Shown: one piece after another, positions 30,118 through 37,580 of the stretch | How the letters are laid out: every line of letters begins with the position of its first letter | How positions within the stretch are numbered: the first letter of the stretch is position 1 | NCBI GenBank assembly: GCA_021325515.1 | Contig: JAJPHC010000013.1 | Coordinates: 126,001 to 190,000 of the forward strand | DNA from: Acidobacteriota bacterium | GTDB lineage: Bacteria; Acidobacteriota; Thermoanaerobaculia; Gp7-AA8 | DNA: 64,000 nucleotides | Direction: 5' to 3' | Position numbers and translations under genes: made by a program | Notes under the pieces: generated by a model | Seen by the model: the letters and a program-made list of their open reading frames with translations, nothing else | The model's database searches: none | What the model was told of the DNA's origin: nothing

Positions 30118-30759
30118 ATGGAAACACCGGATTCGGTTTCAATCCCGAAGCAGCCAGCCCATGTCGCCGACCCCGTCGCCCTTCCGGTCGATGAGTTCAT
30201 CGAAGGCGTGCGAAAGCTGTCTGAGGGCTTGATCACCAAACAGAAGATGTACGAGTTCCTCGTATCCTACTCCCTTCGCCGGGAAGACCTCGAGCGCTAC
30301 AAGCACTGGAATCCCGATCGCCACACGCGCAACAAGATCTTCCGCAACGACATGCTGGAAGTGATGATCATCTGCTGGCCGGTCGGAGTGAAGACGCCGC
30401 TGCACACGCACAACGGGCAGCTCGGCTGGATGTCGATGTACGAAGGGAAGCTGCTCGTCGAGAACTTCAAGAAGATTCGATGTAATGCGCCGGAAAACGA
30501 GCAGGTCGTCGGCATCGACTGCATCGCCGGCGCGACGAAGATCGAGATGCAGCACCTCGCCAACGAGCTCGCCGTTCCCGGCGGGCCGCTGAACACCGTC
30601 GACAAGACGCAGACGATTCACCGCATCCAGAATCTCGCCGAGTGGAACGAGCGCGCCGTGAGCATGCACGTCTATTCACGCCCGATCGACTCCTGCGTCG
30701 TCTTCGACATGGATGCGCAGACGTGTTATCGGCGGGATTTGAAGTACGACTACGAATAG
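30118..30759 (+). CDS. Cysteine dioxygenase family protein
   Basis: This is a 213-residue cupin enzyme. The iron ligands are visible as HTH in PLHTHNGQLGW and the later His in MHVYSRPID. The family oxidises cysteine to cysteine sulfinate with O2 and non-heme Fe(II). The N-terminal 20 residues (DSVSIPKQPAHVAD) are outside the domain. The ATG at 30118 has GAGGA 7 nt before it; a longer open frame upstream is not needed. The relation to the next gene, kbl, suggests amino-acid catabolism; an inverted repeat separates them. Confidence 0.88.
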   Translation: METPDSVSIPKQPAHVADPVALPVDEFIEGVRKLSEGLITKQKMYEFLVSYSLRREDLERYKHWNPDRHTRNKIFRNDMLEVMIICWPVGVKTPLHTHNGQLGWMSMYEGKLLVENFKKIRCNAPENEQVVGIDCIAGATKIEMQHLANELAVPGGPLNTVDKTQTIHRIQNLAEWNERAVSMHVYSRPIDSCVVFDMDAQTCYRRDLKYDYE

Positions 30760-30765
30760 GTCGCG

Positions 30766-30847
30766 CGGATACGCGGGCTTGCGGGCTCGCGGTCTCTGAT
30801 GCACCTTCACTACCGCGAGCCTGCGAACCCGCGAGCCCGCGTATCCG
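30766..30847. repeat. Inverted repeat, GCGGGCTCGCGG word family (copy 4)
   Basis: CGGATACGCGGGCT (30766-30779) pairs exactly with AGCCCGCGTATCCG (30834-30847). The inner GCGGGCTCGCGGT (about 30781-30793) pairs with ACCGCGAGCCTGC-like sequence on the right. It lies between cysteine dioxygenase and kbl. Confidence 0.85.
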
Positions 30848-30856
30848 AGGAATCGC

Positions 30857-32026
30857 ATGACACTGCTCTCCACACTCTCATCCGAGCTCGACCAGATGGC
30901 CGCGGCCGGCACGCTCAAGAAAGAGCTCTCGCTCAAATCTGCGCAGGGTCCCGTCGTCGACGTCGAAGGCTTCGGCAAAGTCATCATGCTGACGTCGAAC
31001 AACTACCTCGGGCTCGCCGATCACCCGGCGATCGTCGAGGCGGCGGAGAAGGCGGAGCGCGACTACGGCTACGGCCTCGCCTCCGTCCGCTTCATCTGCG
31101 GAACCCAGACGATCCATCGCCAGCTCGAAGAGCGCATCGCGCGCTTCTTCGGCACCGAGGACACGATCCTCTATGGCTCCTGCTGGAACGCGAACGAAGG
31201 TCTCTTTCAGACCGTCGCGCAGGAGCAGGACGCGATCATCTCCGATGAGTTGAATCACGCGTCGATCATCGACGGCGTGCGCCTTTCGAAGGCGCGCAAG
31301 GAACGCTACAGGAATCGCGATCTCGCCGATCTGCGGCGCGCCCTCGAAGCGACGCGCGACGCGCGCAACAAAGTCGTGATGACGGATGGCGTCTTCTCGA
31401 TGGAAGGCTCGCTCGCGCCGCTGCCGGAGATGATCGACCTCGCGCGCGAGTTCGACGCGTTCCTCGTCGTCGACGAGTCGCACGGCACCGGAGTGCTCGG
31501 CAGGACCGGGCGCGGGACGGCCGAGGAGCTGGGAGTGTTCGGGAAGATCGACGCCTACACGTCGACGCTCGGCAAGGCACTCGGCGGCTCGCACGGCGGA
31601 TTCACGACGGGGCCGAAGGTCCTCGTCGATTACCTCCGCCAGAAGTCGCGGCCCTATCTCTTCTCGAACACGCTGCCGCCGGCAGTGGTGATGGGATCGC
31701 TCGCCGCGCTCGATCTCCTCGAAAAGGATGCGAGCTTCATCACGCGGCTGCGCGAGAACACGATGTACTTCCGCAGCCAGCTCACGGCGAAGGGAATCAC
31801 GGTGCGCGAAGGCATTCACCCGATCGTGCCGATCATCATCGGCGACACGGCGAAGGCGATCGCGATGTCGCGCGAGCTGCTCAGCCGCGGCGTCTATGTG
31901 TCGGGCTTCGGATTTCCCGTCGTGCCGCAAGGCCAGGCGAGACTGCGCTGCCAGATCAGCGCCGCGCATACGCGCGAACATCTCGACAAGGCGATCAGCG
32001 CGATCGTCGAGGTTGCGCGCAGCTGA
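30857..32026 (+). CDS. kbl: Glycine C-acetyltransferase (2-amino-3-ketobutyrate CoA ligase) family
   Basis: This is a 389-residue fold-type I PLP enzyme of the alpha-oxoamine synthase group. SNNYLGLADHP and GLASVRFICGTQTIHRQLEE match Kbl more closely than BioF or serine palmitoyltransferase. The PLP Lys lies in STLGKALGGSHGG. Kbl joins glycine and acetyl-CoA, or cleaves 2-amino-3-ketobutyrate in threonine breakdown. The usual partner tdh (threonine dehydrogenase) is not adjacent, so a BioF-like or sphingolipid role cannot be ruled out. GAGGAA (30847-30852) is the ribosome-binding site. Confidence 0.85.
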   Translation: MTLLSTLSSELDQMAAAGTLKKELSLKSAQGPVVDVEGFGKVIMLTSNNYLGLADHPAIVEAAEKAERDYGYGLASVRFICGTQTIHRQLEERIARFFGTEDTILYGSCWNANEGLFQTVAQEQDAIISDELNHASIIDGVRLSKARKERYRNRDLADLRRALEATRDARNKVVMTDGVFSMEGSLAPLPEMIDLAREFDAFLVVDESHGTGVLGRTGRGTAEELGVFGKIDAYTSTLGKALGGSHGGFTTGPKVLVDYLRQKSRPYLFSNTLPPAVVMGSLAALDLLEKDASFITRLRENTMYFRSQLTAKGITVREGIHPIVPIIIGDTAKAIAMSRELLSRGVYVSGFGFPVVPQGQARLRCQISAAHTREHLDKAISAIVEVARS

Positions 32027-32050
32027 CGAATCGTACGTGACCGGTGGAGC

Positions 32051-33424
32051 TCAGCGCGCCGCGCGCCGCCGCGCCGGCGCCACCGGCTCGGTGATCCGCA
32101 CCACGCTCGCATTCCCCGCCGCATCCGATACCGCTGCGAGCCGCGTCTCGCCATACAACGCGATGCTGTTGTAGTGACCGATGAACAGCGCGTCGATCGA
32201 GAAGGGCGGTGTCACCGCCCACGCAGGCGCGAACGTCTCTCCACCATCGTGCGACACCGTCGCGTAGAGACGCGCCAGCGTGTTCCGCGGATCATCGCGG
32301 CGATCGAGCCAGGTGATCATCACGTCGCCTGTGATCGGATCCGTTGCGATCGCAGGAAGCACCGCATCGCGCTTGAGCGAGGCCGGCGCGGACAATCGCA
32401 CCGCCTTCGACCACGTCGCGCCGCCATCCGCCGATCGCACGAACCAGACCGATGCCGGCGGTGCGCCGCCCGGCTCGGAACCCGGATACGCGAGATAGAC
32501 GTTTCCGCGCCACGGCTTGTTCGAGACATCCACGGCCATCTGCTGCAGCACGTTCGCTGTCGCTTTCACGTTCGGCAGCGTCGTCGGATTGAGCAGCGAC
32601 ATCGGAACGCCTTTGCCCGCAGGCGTCAGCGTTGCCCCTCCATCGCTCGAGGTCTGCACGACGTAACCGATCCCGCCGCTGTGCGAGAAGTAAACGCGGC
32701 CGTCAGCGCCCGCCGCGACGAACGCGCATCCTGCGGAGCCGGTGGAGATCGGAGGCGTCCACGTGTGGCCGCCATTCGTCGAGTGCGACAGAAACATCTC
32801 CTGGCTCGTGTTCTTGTCGACGGGCAGCGTGCTGCGCAGCCAGGCGAGGTACACGGTTCCATCATGCTCGCCGCCCGAGTTGTCGACGGCGATCCACTCC
32901 TTGTCGTCGAACGGGAGCTTGCCGTTCGCGACCTGATACTCGCTCAGGGTGATCGTCTCCCACGTCTGCCCGTCGTCTGTCGAGCGGAAGAGGGCCATGC
33001 CCTCATTCGTCGTCCACTCGACGAAGAGCAGCGCGCAATACGCGACGCCGGTGCGATCGAAGGCGAGGACGGGATCGGCCTGCCCGCGATACGTGTGAGT
33101 CGCGAGCGAAAGCGGCAGCGGCACCGGATCCTTCCACGTCCTTCCACCATCCTCGGATCTGCGAATCTCGCAGCGGAAATACGTGTCGTCGATGTGGCGC
33201 ATCGCACTCGCGAGCACGATGTTCGGATTGGCCGGGGATATCGCGACCTGTGTTTCCCATGCGGGCGATGCGATGTGCCGGACCGTGTCGCTCTCTTCGA
33301 GAACTGGAAGCGGCGTTTCGAGCGCCATGGGCGCGCGCTCCATCTCGATCTCGAACGGCGTGCGCGGCGCGGCCGCACAGCCGCAGACGAGAAGTGCCAG
33401 CAGAAGGTTCCACGGATGTTTCAC
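32051..33424 (-). CDS. BNR/Asp-box lipoprotein (sialidase-like propeller)
   Basis: The 457-residue protein has a lipobox (LLVCGCAAAP). At least six Asp-boxes are seen: SEDGGRTW, STDDGQTW, STNGGHTW, SSDGGATL, SADGGATW and SHDGGETF. They indicate a six-bladed beta-propeller. The catalytic Arg triad of true sialidases cannot be recognised, so the substrate is unknown. It overlaps the LanC-like gene by 4 bp (ATGA) and follows it in one operon. Both are exported, and the propeller probably acts at the cell surface or periplasm. Confidence 0.85.
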   Translation of the reverse strand: MKHPWNLLLALLVCGCAAAPRTPFEIEMERAPMALETPLPVLEESDTVRHIASPAWETQVAISPANPNIVLASAMRHIDDTYFRCEIRRSEDGGRTWKDPVPLPLSLATHTYRGQADPVLAFDRTGVAYCALLFVEWTTNEGMALFRSTDDGQTWETITLSEYQVANGKLPFDDKEWIAVDNSGGEHDGTVYLAWLRSTLPVDKNTSQEMFLSHSTNGGHTWTPPISTGSAGCAFVAAGADGRVYFSHSGGIGYVVQTSSDGGATLTPAGKGVPMSLLNPTTLPNVKATANVLQQMAVDVSNKPWRGNVYLAYPGSEPGGAPPASVWFVRSADGGATWSKAVRLSAPASLKRDAVLPAIATDPITGDVMITWLDRRDDPRNTLARLYATVSHDGGETFAPAWAVTPPFSIDALFIGHYNSIALYGETRLAAVSDAAGNASVVRITEPVAPARRRAAR

Positions 33425-34806
33425 GGATTCACTCCCGAGAAGAAGTCCGACGGGCCGCTGCCGTTGTCCGCCTCATCGAGCTCGAGGAGAAAAAGGCCGA
33501 TGCCCGCCGCCCCCTCGTACCAGCCGGTCTGATACGCCGGCGCCGTGTCGCCGGGCTGCTGCGCATTCAATTGGTCGAGCCAGCGGCTCTGGCCCGCGGC
33601 GGGATGATCCGCGATGCTTTCCAGAAACGCGGCTGCCGCGTGCGCCTGCTGCAGATAGGCGGGATTCTTTTCGACGCGATAGAGGCGCAGGTACGTATGG
33701 CCGATCGATGCGGTGCCGGTGAGAAAGCCGGTGAAGTGATACGCGCTCGACGGGTCGTGATGCCAGGAGAGTCCGTTCGTCTGAGGCGCAGCCGCAGCAT
33801 CGATCCACGCCGCGGCTTTCACCGCCGCATCGCGATAGCGCGCGTCGCTCGTCACGACGAACGCATCCTCGAGCGCCGCGGCGACCGAGGCGACGCCGTG
33901 GCAATAGATCGTCGACGTCGCGGATGAAGGACCGTACTGCCGCCACGCGAGTCTGCCGTCATTCGAGTCGATCGCCGTGGCGAGAAAGCCGTTCGCCGTT
34001 CGGATCAGCGCATCGCGGTACGCCGCATCACCCGTCACGTCGTACAGTCGATGCAGAAAAAAGAGAATGCCCGTCGAGCCACCGCACCAGCCCGGATAGT
34101 CCACCTTGTCGGTCGTAAGCCGCTTCCAGGTGATCGCGTTCGTTCCGGCGTCGATGGAATAGCGCGAGGTCCAGTTCCACGCGCGTTTCGCGTAGTCGAG
34201 GTACGTCTGCTCTCGCGTCGCCTGGTAGAGATCGAGCAGGAAGATGCCGACGCCGGCGGGTCCGTGCGCGAGCCCCGTGTAGTCGCGCGTGAGCTGCGGC
34301 AGTGTCCAGTGGACGCCGTCGCCGCTGACGATCGCGTGCGCGATCAGCCAGTCGCCGTAGGCGCGTGCGCCGTTGACGTAGCGTTCGTCGCCGGTTTCCG
34401 AGTGCATCGCGAGCAGGAACTCTCCACAACCCGCTGCACCATTCAGCCAGTCGTACGAATCGATGCTCGTGCTGCGCGCTGCGACGTAGTTCGCCGCCTT
34501 CTTCGCCTTCTCCAGAAACGCCGTCTCGCCGGTGGCACGATAGAGACGGAGCAGAAAAAATCCGACGCCCGAAGCGCCGCCGTCGATCCCGGGTCCGGTG
34601 ACCGATGGGTTGTCTGACGAGTAGGCCCACGCAAGGCCGTCCGGCGCGACCGGGCGCTCCATGGCCGTGAGCCACGCAGCCGCTTCGCGTGCGAGGCGAA
34701 CGCTGCCCGATTCTGTGTGGTGCGGCGGGCTCGCGGCGCGGCGATGTTGTGCGTGCAGCGGAACAGCGAGAAAGAGAATCGCGACAGCAATACTTCGGTA
34801 CGGCAT
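33421..34806 (-). CDS. Exported LanC-like (lanthionine cyclase fold) protein
   Basis: The 461-residue protein has a signal peptide (VAILFLAVPLHAQ, residues 8-20) and seven repeats of the GxxGxxxFLLxLYxxTG type, as in the alpha/alpha toroid of LanC. The zinc ligands of LanC are conserved: Cys241 in GWCGGSTGI and Cys302-His303 in YCHGVAS. His181 in AHGPAGVG matches the catalytic His of LanC. LanC enzymes add Cys thiols to dehydroamino acids in the cytosol. An exported one with all these residues is unusual. No lantibiotic precursor or LanB/LanM is seen nearby. It may alternatively be a glycoside-hydrolase-like toroid. It is the first gene of an operon with the BNR lipoprotein. Confidence 0.8.
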   Translation of the reverse strand: MPYRSIAVAILFLAVPLHAQHRRAASPPHHTESGSVRLAREAAAWLTAMERPVAPDGLAWAYSSDNPSVTGPGIDGGASGVGFFLLRLYRATGETAFLEKAKKAANYVAARSTSIDSYDWLNGAAGCGEFLLAMHSETGDERYVNGARAYGDWLIAHAIVSGDGVHWTLPQLTRDYTGLAHGPAGVGIFLLDLYQATREQTYLDYAKRAWNWTSRYSIDAGTNAITWKRLTTDKVDYPGWCGGSTGILFFLHRLYDVTGDAAYRDALIRTANGFLATAIDSNDGRLAWRQYGPSSATSTIYCHGVASVAAALEDAFVVTSDARYRDAAVKAAAWIDAAAAPQTNGLSWHHDPSSAYHFTGFLTGTASIGHTYLRLYRVEKNPAYLQQAHAAAAFLESIADHPAAGQSRWLDQLNAQQPGDTAPAYQTGWYEGAAGIGLFLLELDEADNGSGPSDFFSGVNP

Positions 34807-34870
34807 GCGGTGCCGGACTGTAGCATTTCCGCCTCGCGCGCGTCTCCGTGAAACGCCCCGGCAAAATCGC

Positions 34871-34876
34871 TACACT
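34871..34876 (+). promoter_or_regulatory. Candidate -10 box (TACACT) of the SNF2 gene
   Basis: TACACT lies 17 nt before the ATG at 34894, so the leader is about 10 nt without a clear ribosome-binding site. Confidence 0.4.
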
Positions 34877-34893
34877 ACGCGGCCCCGGCCAGC

Positions 34894-37527
34894 ATGTCCC
34901 TCGATCGTTTCCGCAACTCCTTTTCCCCGGCCACGGTCGCGTCGCTCGAACGCCTCGGCGCGAAGCTGCAGGTGCGCCAGCCGCTCTTTTTTCGCACCGC
35001 GTACACCGCCTACGTCATCGAGAACGAGCGCCGGAGCTTCTCGCCGGTCGTCGTGCTCGACGCGGCGAAGGTGACGAGCGCGCGCTGCGGCTGCGCGCCT
35101 GCGATGAAGCCGAACGACTTGTGCAGGCACATCGCTGCGCTCGTCTCGCGGAGCGCAGGGGAGTCGGAGAAGTTCGAGTCGAGCGTCTGGAAGGCCGCCG
35201 GTTTCGCATCGTTCAGCGCGGGCCACGAGCTGCGTCTCGCGGTCAACGAATCCGATCCGCGCGAACAACTGCTGCGCAAGTACGTGCTCACCGATCAGGA
35301 GCAGGCGTTGTTGCAGCGCGGCTCGGGCAGCATGAAGCTGCAGTGGGAAGCCTCGCCGTGGTATCGCTGGGCGAAGTCGATGTTTCTGCTGGATCCCGCC
35401 GGCGAAGCCGCGACGCTGAAGCTCGGCGACGGCCAGTTCAGTCTCGATGACGTCGTGATCGCGAACGCCGCGGTCGAGCATGTCGTGCTGACGCCGATCG
35501 CCGCGCGCAGCGGCTTTCAGGTTGCTCCGCAGGCTCTCGACGCGTCGCTGAAGATCGAGCTCACTCCCGATCGCGAGCTGCTGTTCACGCCGGTCCTCAT
35601 CGATGGCGCGGCGATTCACACGCGCGCGCGCCTGCCGCAGTTCGGCAAGTTCTTTCTCATCGGCAGGCGCTTCGCCTCGGCACGGCCGGCACTGCCGATG
35701 TTCGCGGAGCAGCGGGGCCCGCAGGCTTCGCTCTTCGAAGCGCGATCGACCGCGGGACTTCCGCTCGACCGCCCGACGGTGATCGCGGAATCGGACGTCT
35801 TCGCGTTCATCGAGCGGCATCGCGAGGAGCTGTCGGCGATGCCGCCCTCGCTCGTACCGGAGTTCGTGCGCAACGCGAAGCCGGTGCGGCTGGAGGGGGA
35901 GGTGCGCTTCGATTTCGCCGCGGCGGATCGCGGCCTGCTCGACATCGCGATCGAGTTCGAGCATGGAGTGACGATCGGCGACATCGCGCAGGCGCGGCGG
36001 GAGGGAGTGAAGGCGCTCGTGCGCGGCAATGTCTGGATCGACGTCGATGACCGGCAGTTCGCCTGGCTCGACTCGATGTCGCCGCGCGAAGGGCGGCTGC
36101 TCGTCACGAAGCTGGAGCTGCTGCGCATCCGCGCGGCGCTGCGCGGAAAGGCGGTTTTCAGCGGCGACGAGTCGTGCCGCAAAGTCTTCTCGATGTTCGA
36201 CGAGATCCAGACCGCGACCGATGCGCCCGCCACCGGTCTCGATCTCTACGGCTATCAGCAGACCGGCTACCAGTGGCTCTGGCTTCTGCAGCAGAACGGT
36301 TTCGGCGGTCTTCTCTGCGACGACATGGGTCTCGGCAAGACGCATCAGGCGATGGCGTTGATTCGCGCGGTGACGCTCGTGCAGCGCGATGCGAAGGTGA
36401 TCGTCGTCTGCCCGACGTCCGTGATCGATCACTGGCGCGACAAACTCGCGCGCTACGTGCCCGATGCGGCGATCGAGCTGACGACGTACGGAATCGTGCG
36501 CAATCGCATCGAGCAGTTTCGCGGCAGGAAGTACGACCTGCTGGTGCTCGACGAGATGCAGACCATCAAGAACGCCGACACGACGACGCATCAGGCGCTG
36601 CGCGCGCTCGACAAGCGGATCGCGGTGGGGTTGACGGGAACGCCGATCGAGAATCACGAGCGCGAACTGAAGGCGCTGCTGGACTTCGTGGTGCCCGGCT
36701 ATCTTCCTGCGGACGCGGAAGACGACCGGCGAATGCTGCAGCGGTTGGTTAGCCCGTTCGTGCTGCGCCGCACCAAGCAGCAGGTGCTCACCGAGCTCCC
36801 TCCGAAGTTCGAGGACAAGCGCTACTGCGAATTGACGCCGCAGCAGCGCGCGCTCTACCGCCGCGTGATGGAAGCGCGCGCGAAGCCGCTGCGGATGCAG
36901 TTGCGCGCCGGCGCCAGCGTTTCCTACGTACACGTCTTCGCCGCGCTGAATCTCTTCAAACAGATCTGCAATCATCCGCTGTCGGCCGGCGGCGGGTTCG
37001 CGGAGAACGCCCCCTCGGGCAAGTGGGAGACCTTTGCCGGCCTGCTCGATGAGTGCCTGGCGTCCGGCCTGAAGGTCGTCGTCTTCAGCCAGTATGTGAG
37101 GATGCTGGAGATCATCGAGCAGCATCTCCGCTCGAACGACATCGGCTTCGCGACCGTGAAGGGTTCGACGCGGGAACGCGGCGCCGAGATCGCGCGCTTC
37201 CGCAACCACGACAACTGCCGCGTCTTCACCGCATCGCTGCGCGCGGGCGGACTCGGCATCGATCTCACCAGCGCGTCCGTCGTCATTCATTACGATCGCT
37301 GGTGGAACCAGGCGCGCGAAGATCAGGCCACCGACCGCGTTCACCGCCTCGGGCAGAACAAAGGCGTGCACGTCATCAAGCTCATCACGCGCGGCACGGT
37401 CGAAGAGAAGATCCACGATCTGATCGCGCGCAAGGCGCGGCTCGCAACGGAGCTCATCCGCCCCGACGATCCGTCCCTGGTCAAGCAGTTCACCGTAGAC
37501 GAGCTCGAACAGCTCCTCGAGGAATAA
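34894..37527 (+). CDS. SNF2-family helicase with N-terminal SWIM zinc finger
   Basis: The 877-residue protein starts with a SWIM finger (CxCx11CxH: CGCAPAMKPNDLCRH, residues 65-85), which binds nucleic acid or protein. A long middle region follows. The SNF2 motor has motif I DDMGLGKT (about residue 480), DEMQ as motif II, TGTPIEN as motif III, and VVVFSQYVRML and QATDRVHRLGQ as C-terminal motifs. It translocates on double-stranded DNA. Bacterial SWIM-SNF2 proteins (RapA-like, SWF/SNF) are widespread, and several have been linked to transcription recycling or repair. It is followed 53 bp later by glycogen phosphorylase; the two have no evident functional link. Confidence 0.92.
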   Translation: MSLDRFRNSFSPATVASLERLGAKLQVRQPLFFRTAYTAYVIENERRSFSPVVVLDAAKVTSARCGCAPAMKPNDLCRHIAALVSRSAGESEKFESSVWKAAGFASFSAGHELRLAVNESDPREQLLRKYVLTDQEQALLQRGSGSMKLQWEASPWYRWAKSMFLLDPAGEAATLKLGDGQFSLDDVVIANAAVEHVVLTPIAARSGFQVAPQALDASLKIELTPDRELLFTPVLIDGAAIHTRARLPQFGKFFLIGRRFASARPALPMFAEQRGPQASLFEARSTAGLPLDRPTVIAESDVFAFIERHREELSAMPPSLVPEFVRNAKPVRLEGEVRFDFAAADRGLLDIAIEFEHGVTIGDIAQARREGVKALVRGNVWIDVDDRQFAWLDSMSPREGRLLVTKLELLRIRAALRGKAVFSGDESCRKVFSMFDEIQTATDAPATGLDLYGYQQTGYQWLWLLQQNGFGGLLCDDMGLGKTHQAMALIRAVTLVQRDAKVIVVCPTSVIDHWRDKLARYVPDAAIELTTYGIVRNRIEQFRGRKYDLLVLDEMQTIKNADTTTHQALRALDKRIAVGLTGTPIENHERELKALLDFVVPGYLPADAEDDRRMLQRLVSPFVLRRTKQQVLTELPPKFEDKRYCELTPQQRALYRRVMEARAKPLRMQLRAGASVSYVHVFAALNLFKQICNHPLSAGGGFAENAPSGKWETFAGLLDECLASGLKVVVFSQYVRMLEIIEQHLRSNDIGFATVKGSTRERGAEIARFRNHDNCRVFTASLRAGGLGIDLTSASVVIHYDRWWNQAREDQATDRVHRLGQNKGVHVIKLITRGTVEEKIHDLIARKARLATELIRPDDPSLVKQFTVDELEQLLEE

Positions 37528-37543
37528 CGCCCCGTCAAACGGA

Positions 37544-37549
37544 TAGAAT
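37544..37549 (+). promoter_or_regulatory. Candidate -10 box (TAGAAT) of glgP
   Basis: TAGAAT lies 31 nt before the ATG at 37581, in the 53-bp gap after the SNF2 gene. No good -35 is seen. Confidence 0.4.
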
Positions 37550-37580
37550 CTCGCTGCTTCGGCGTGCGTTGAACTCTGCG

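Noticed and set aside
34870-37416. 848-codon open frame on the minus strand
   Set aside because: It is the antisense shadow of the SNF2 gene in GC-rich DNA; the Arg/Leu/His-rich product has no motif.
37053-37580. N-terminal extension of glycogen phosphorylase
   Set aside because: This part overlaps SNF2 codons in another frame and encodes an Arg-rich shadow; ATG at 37581 gives the normal length.
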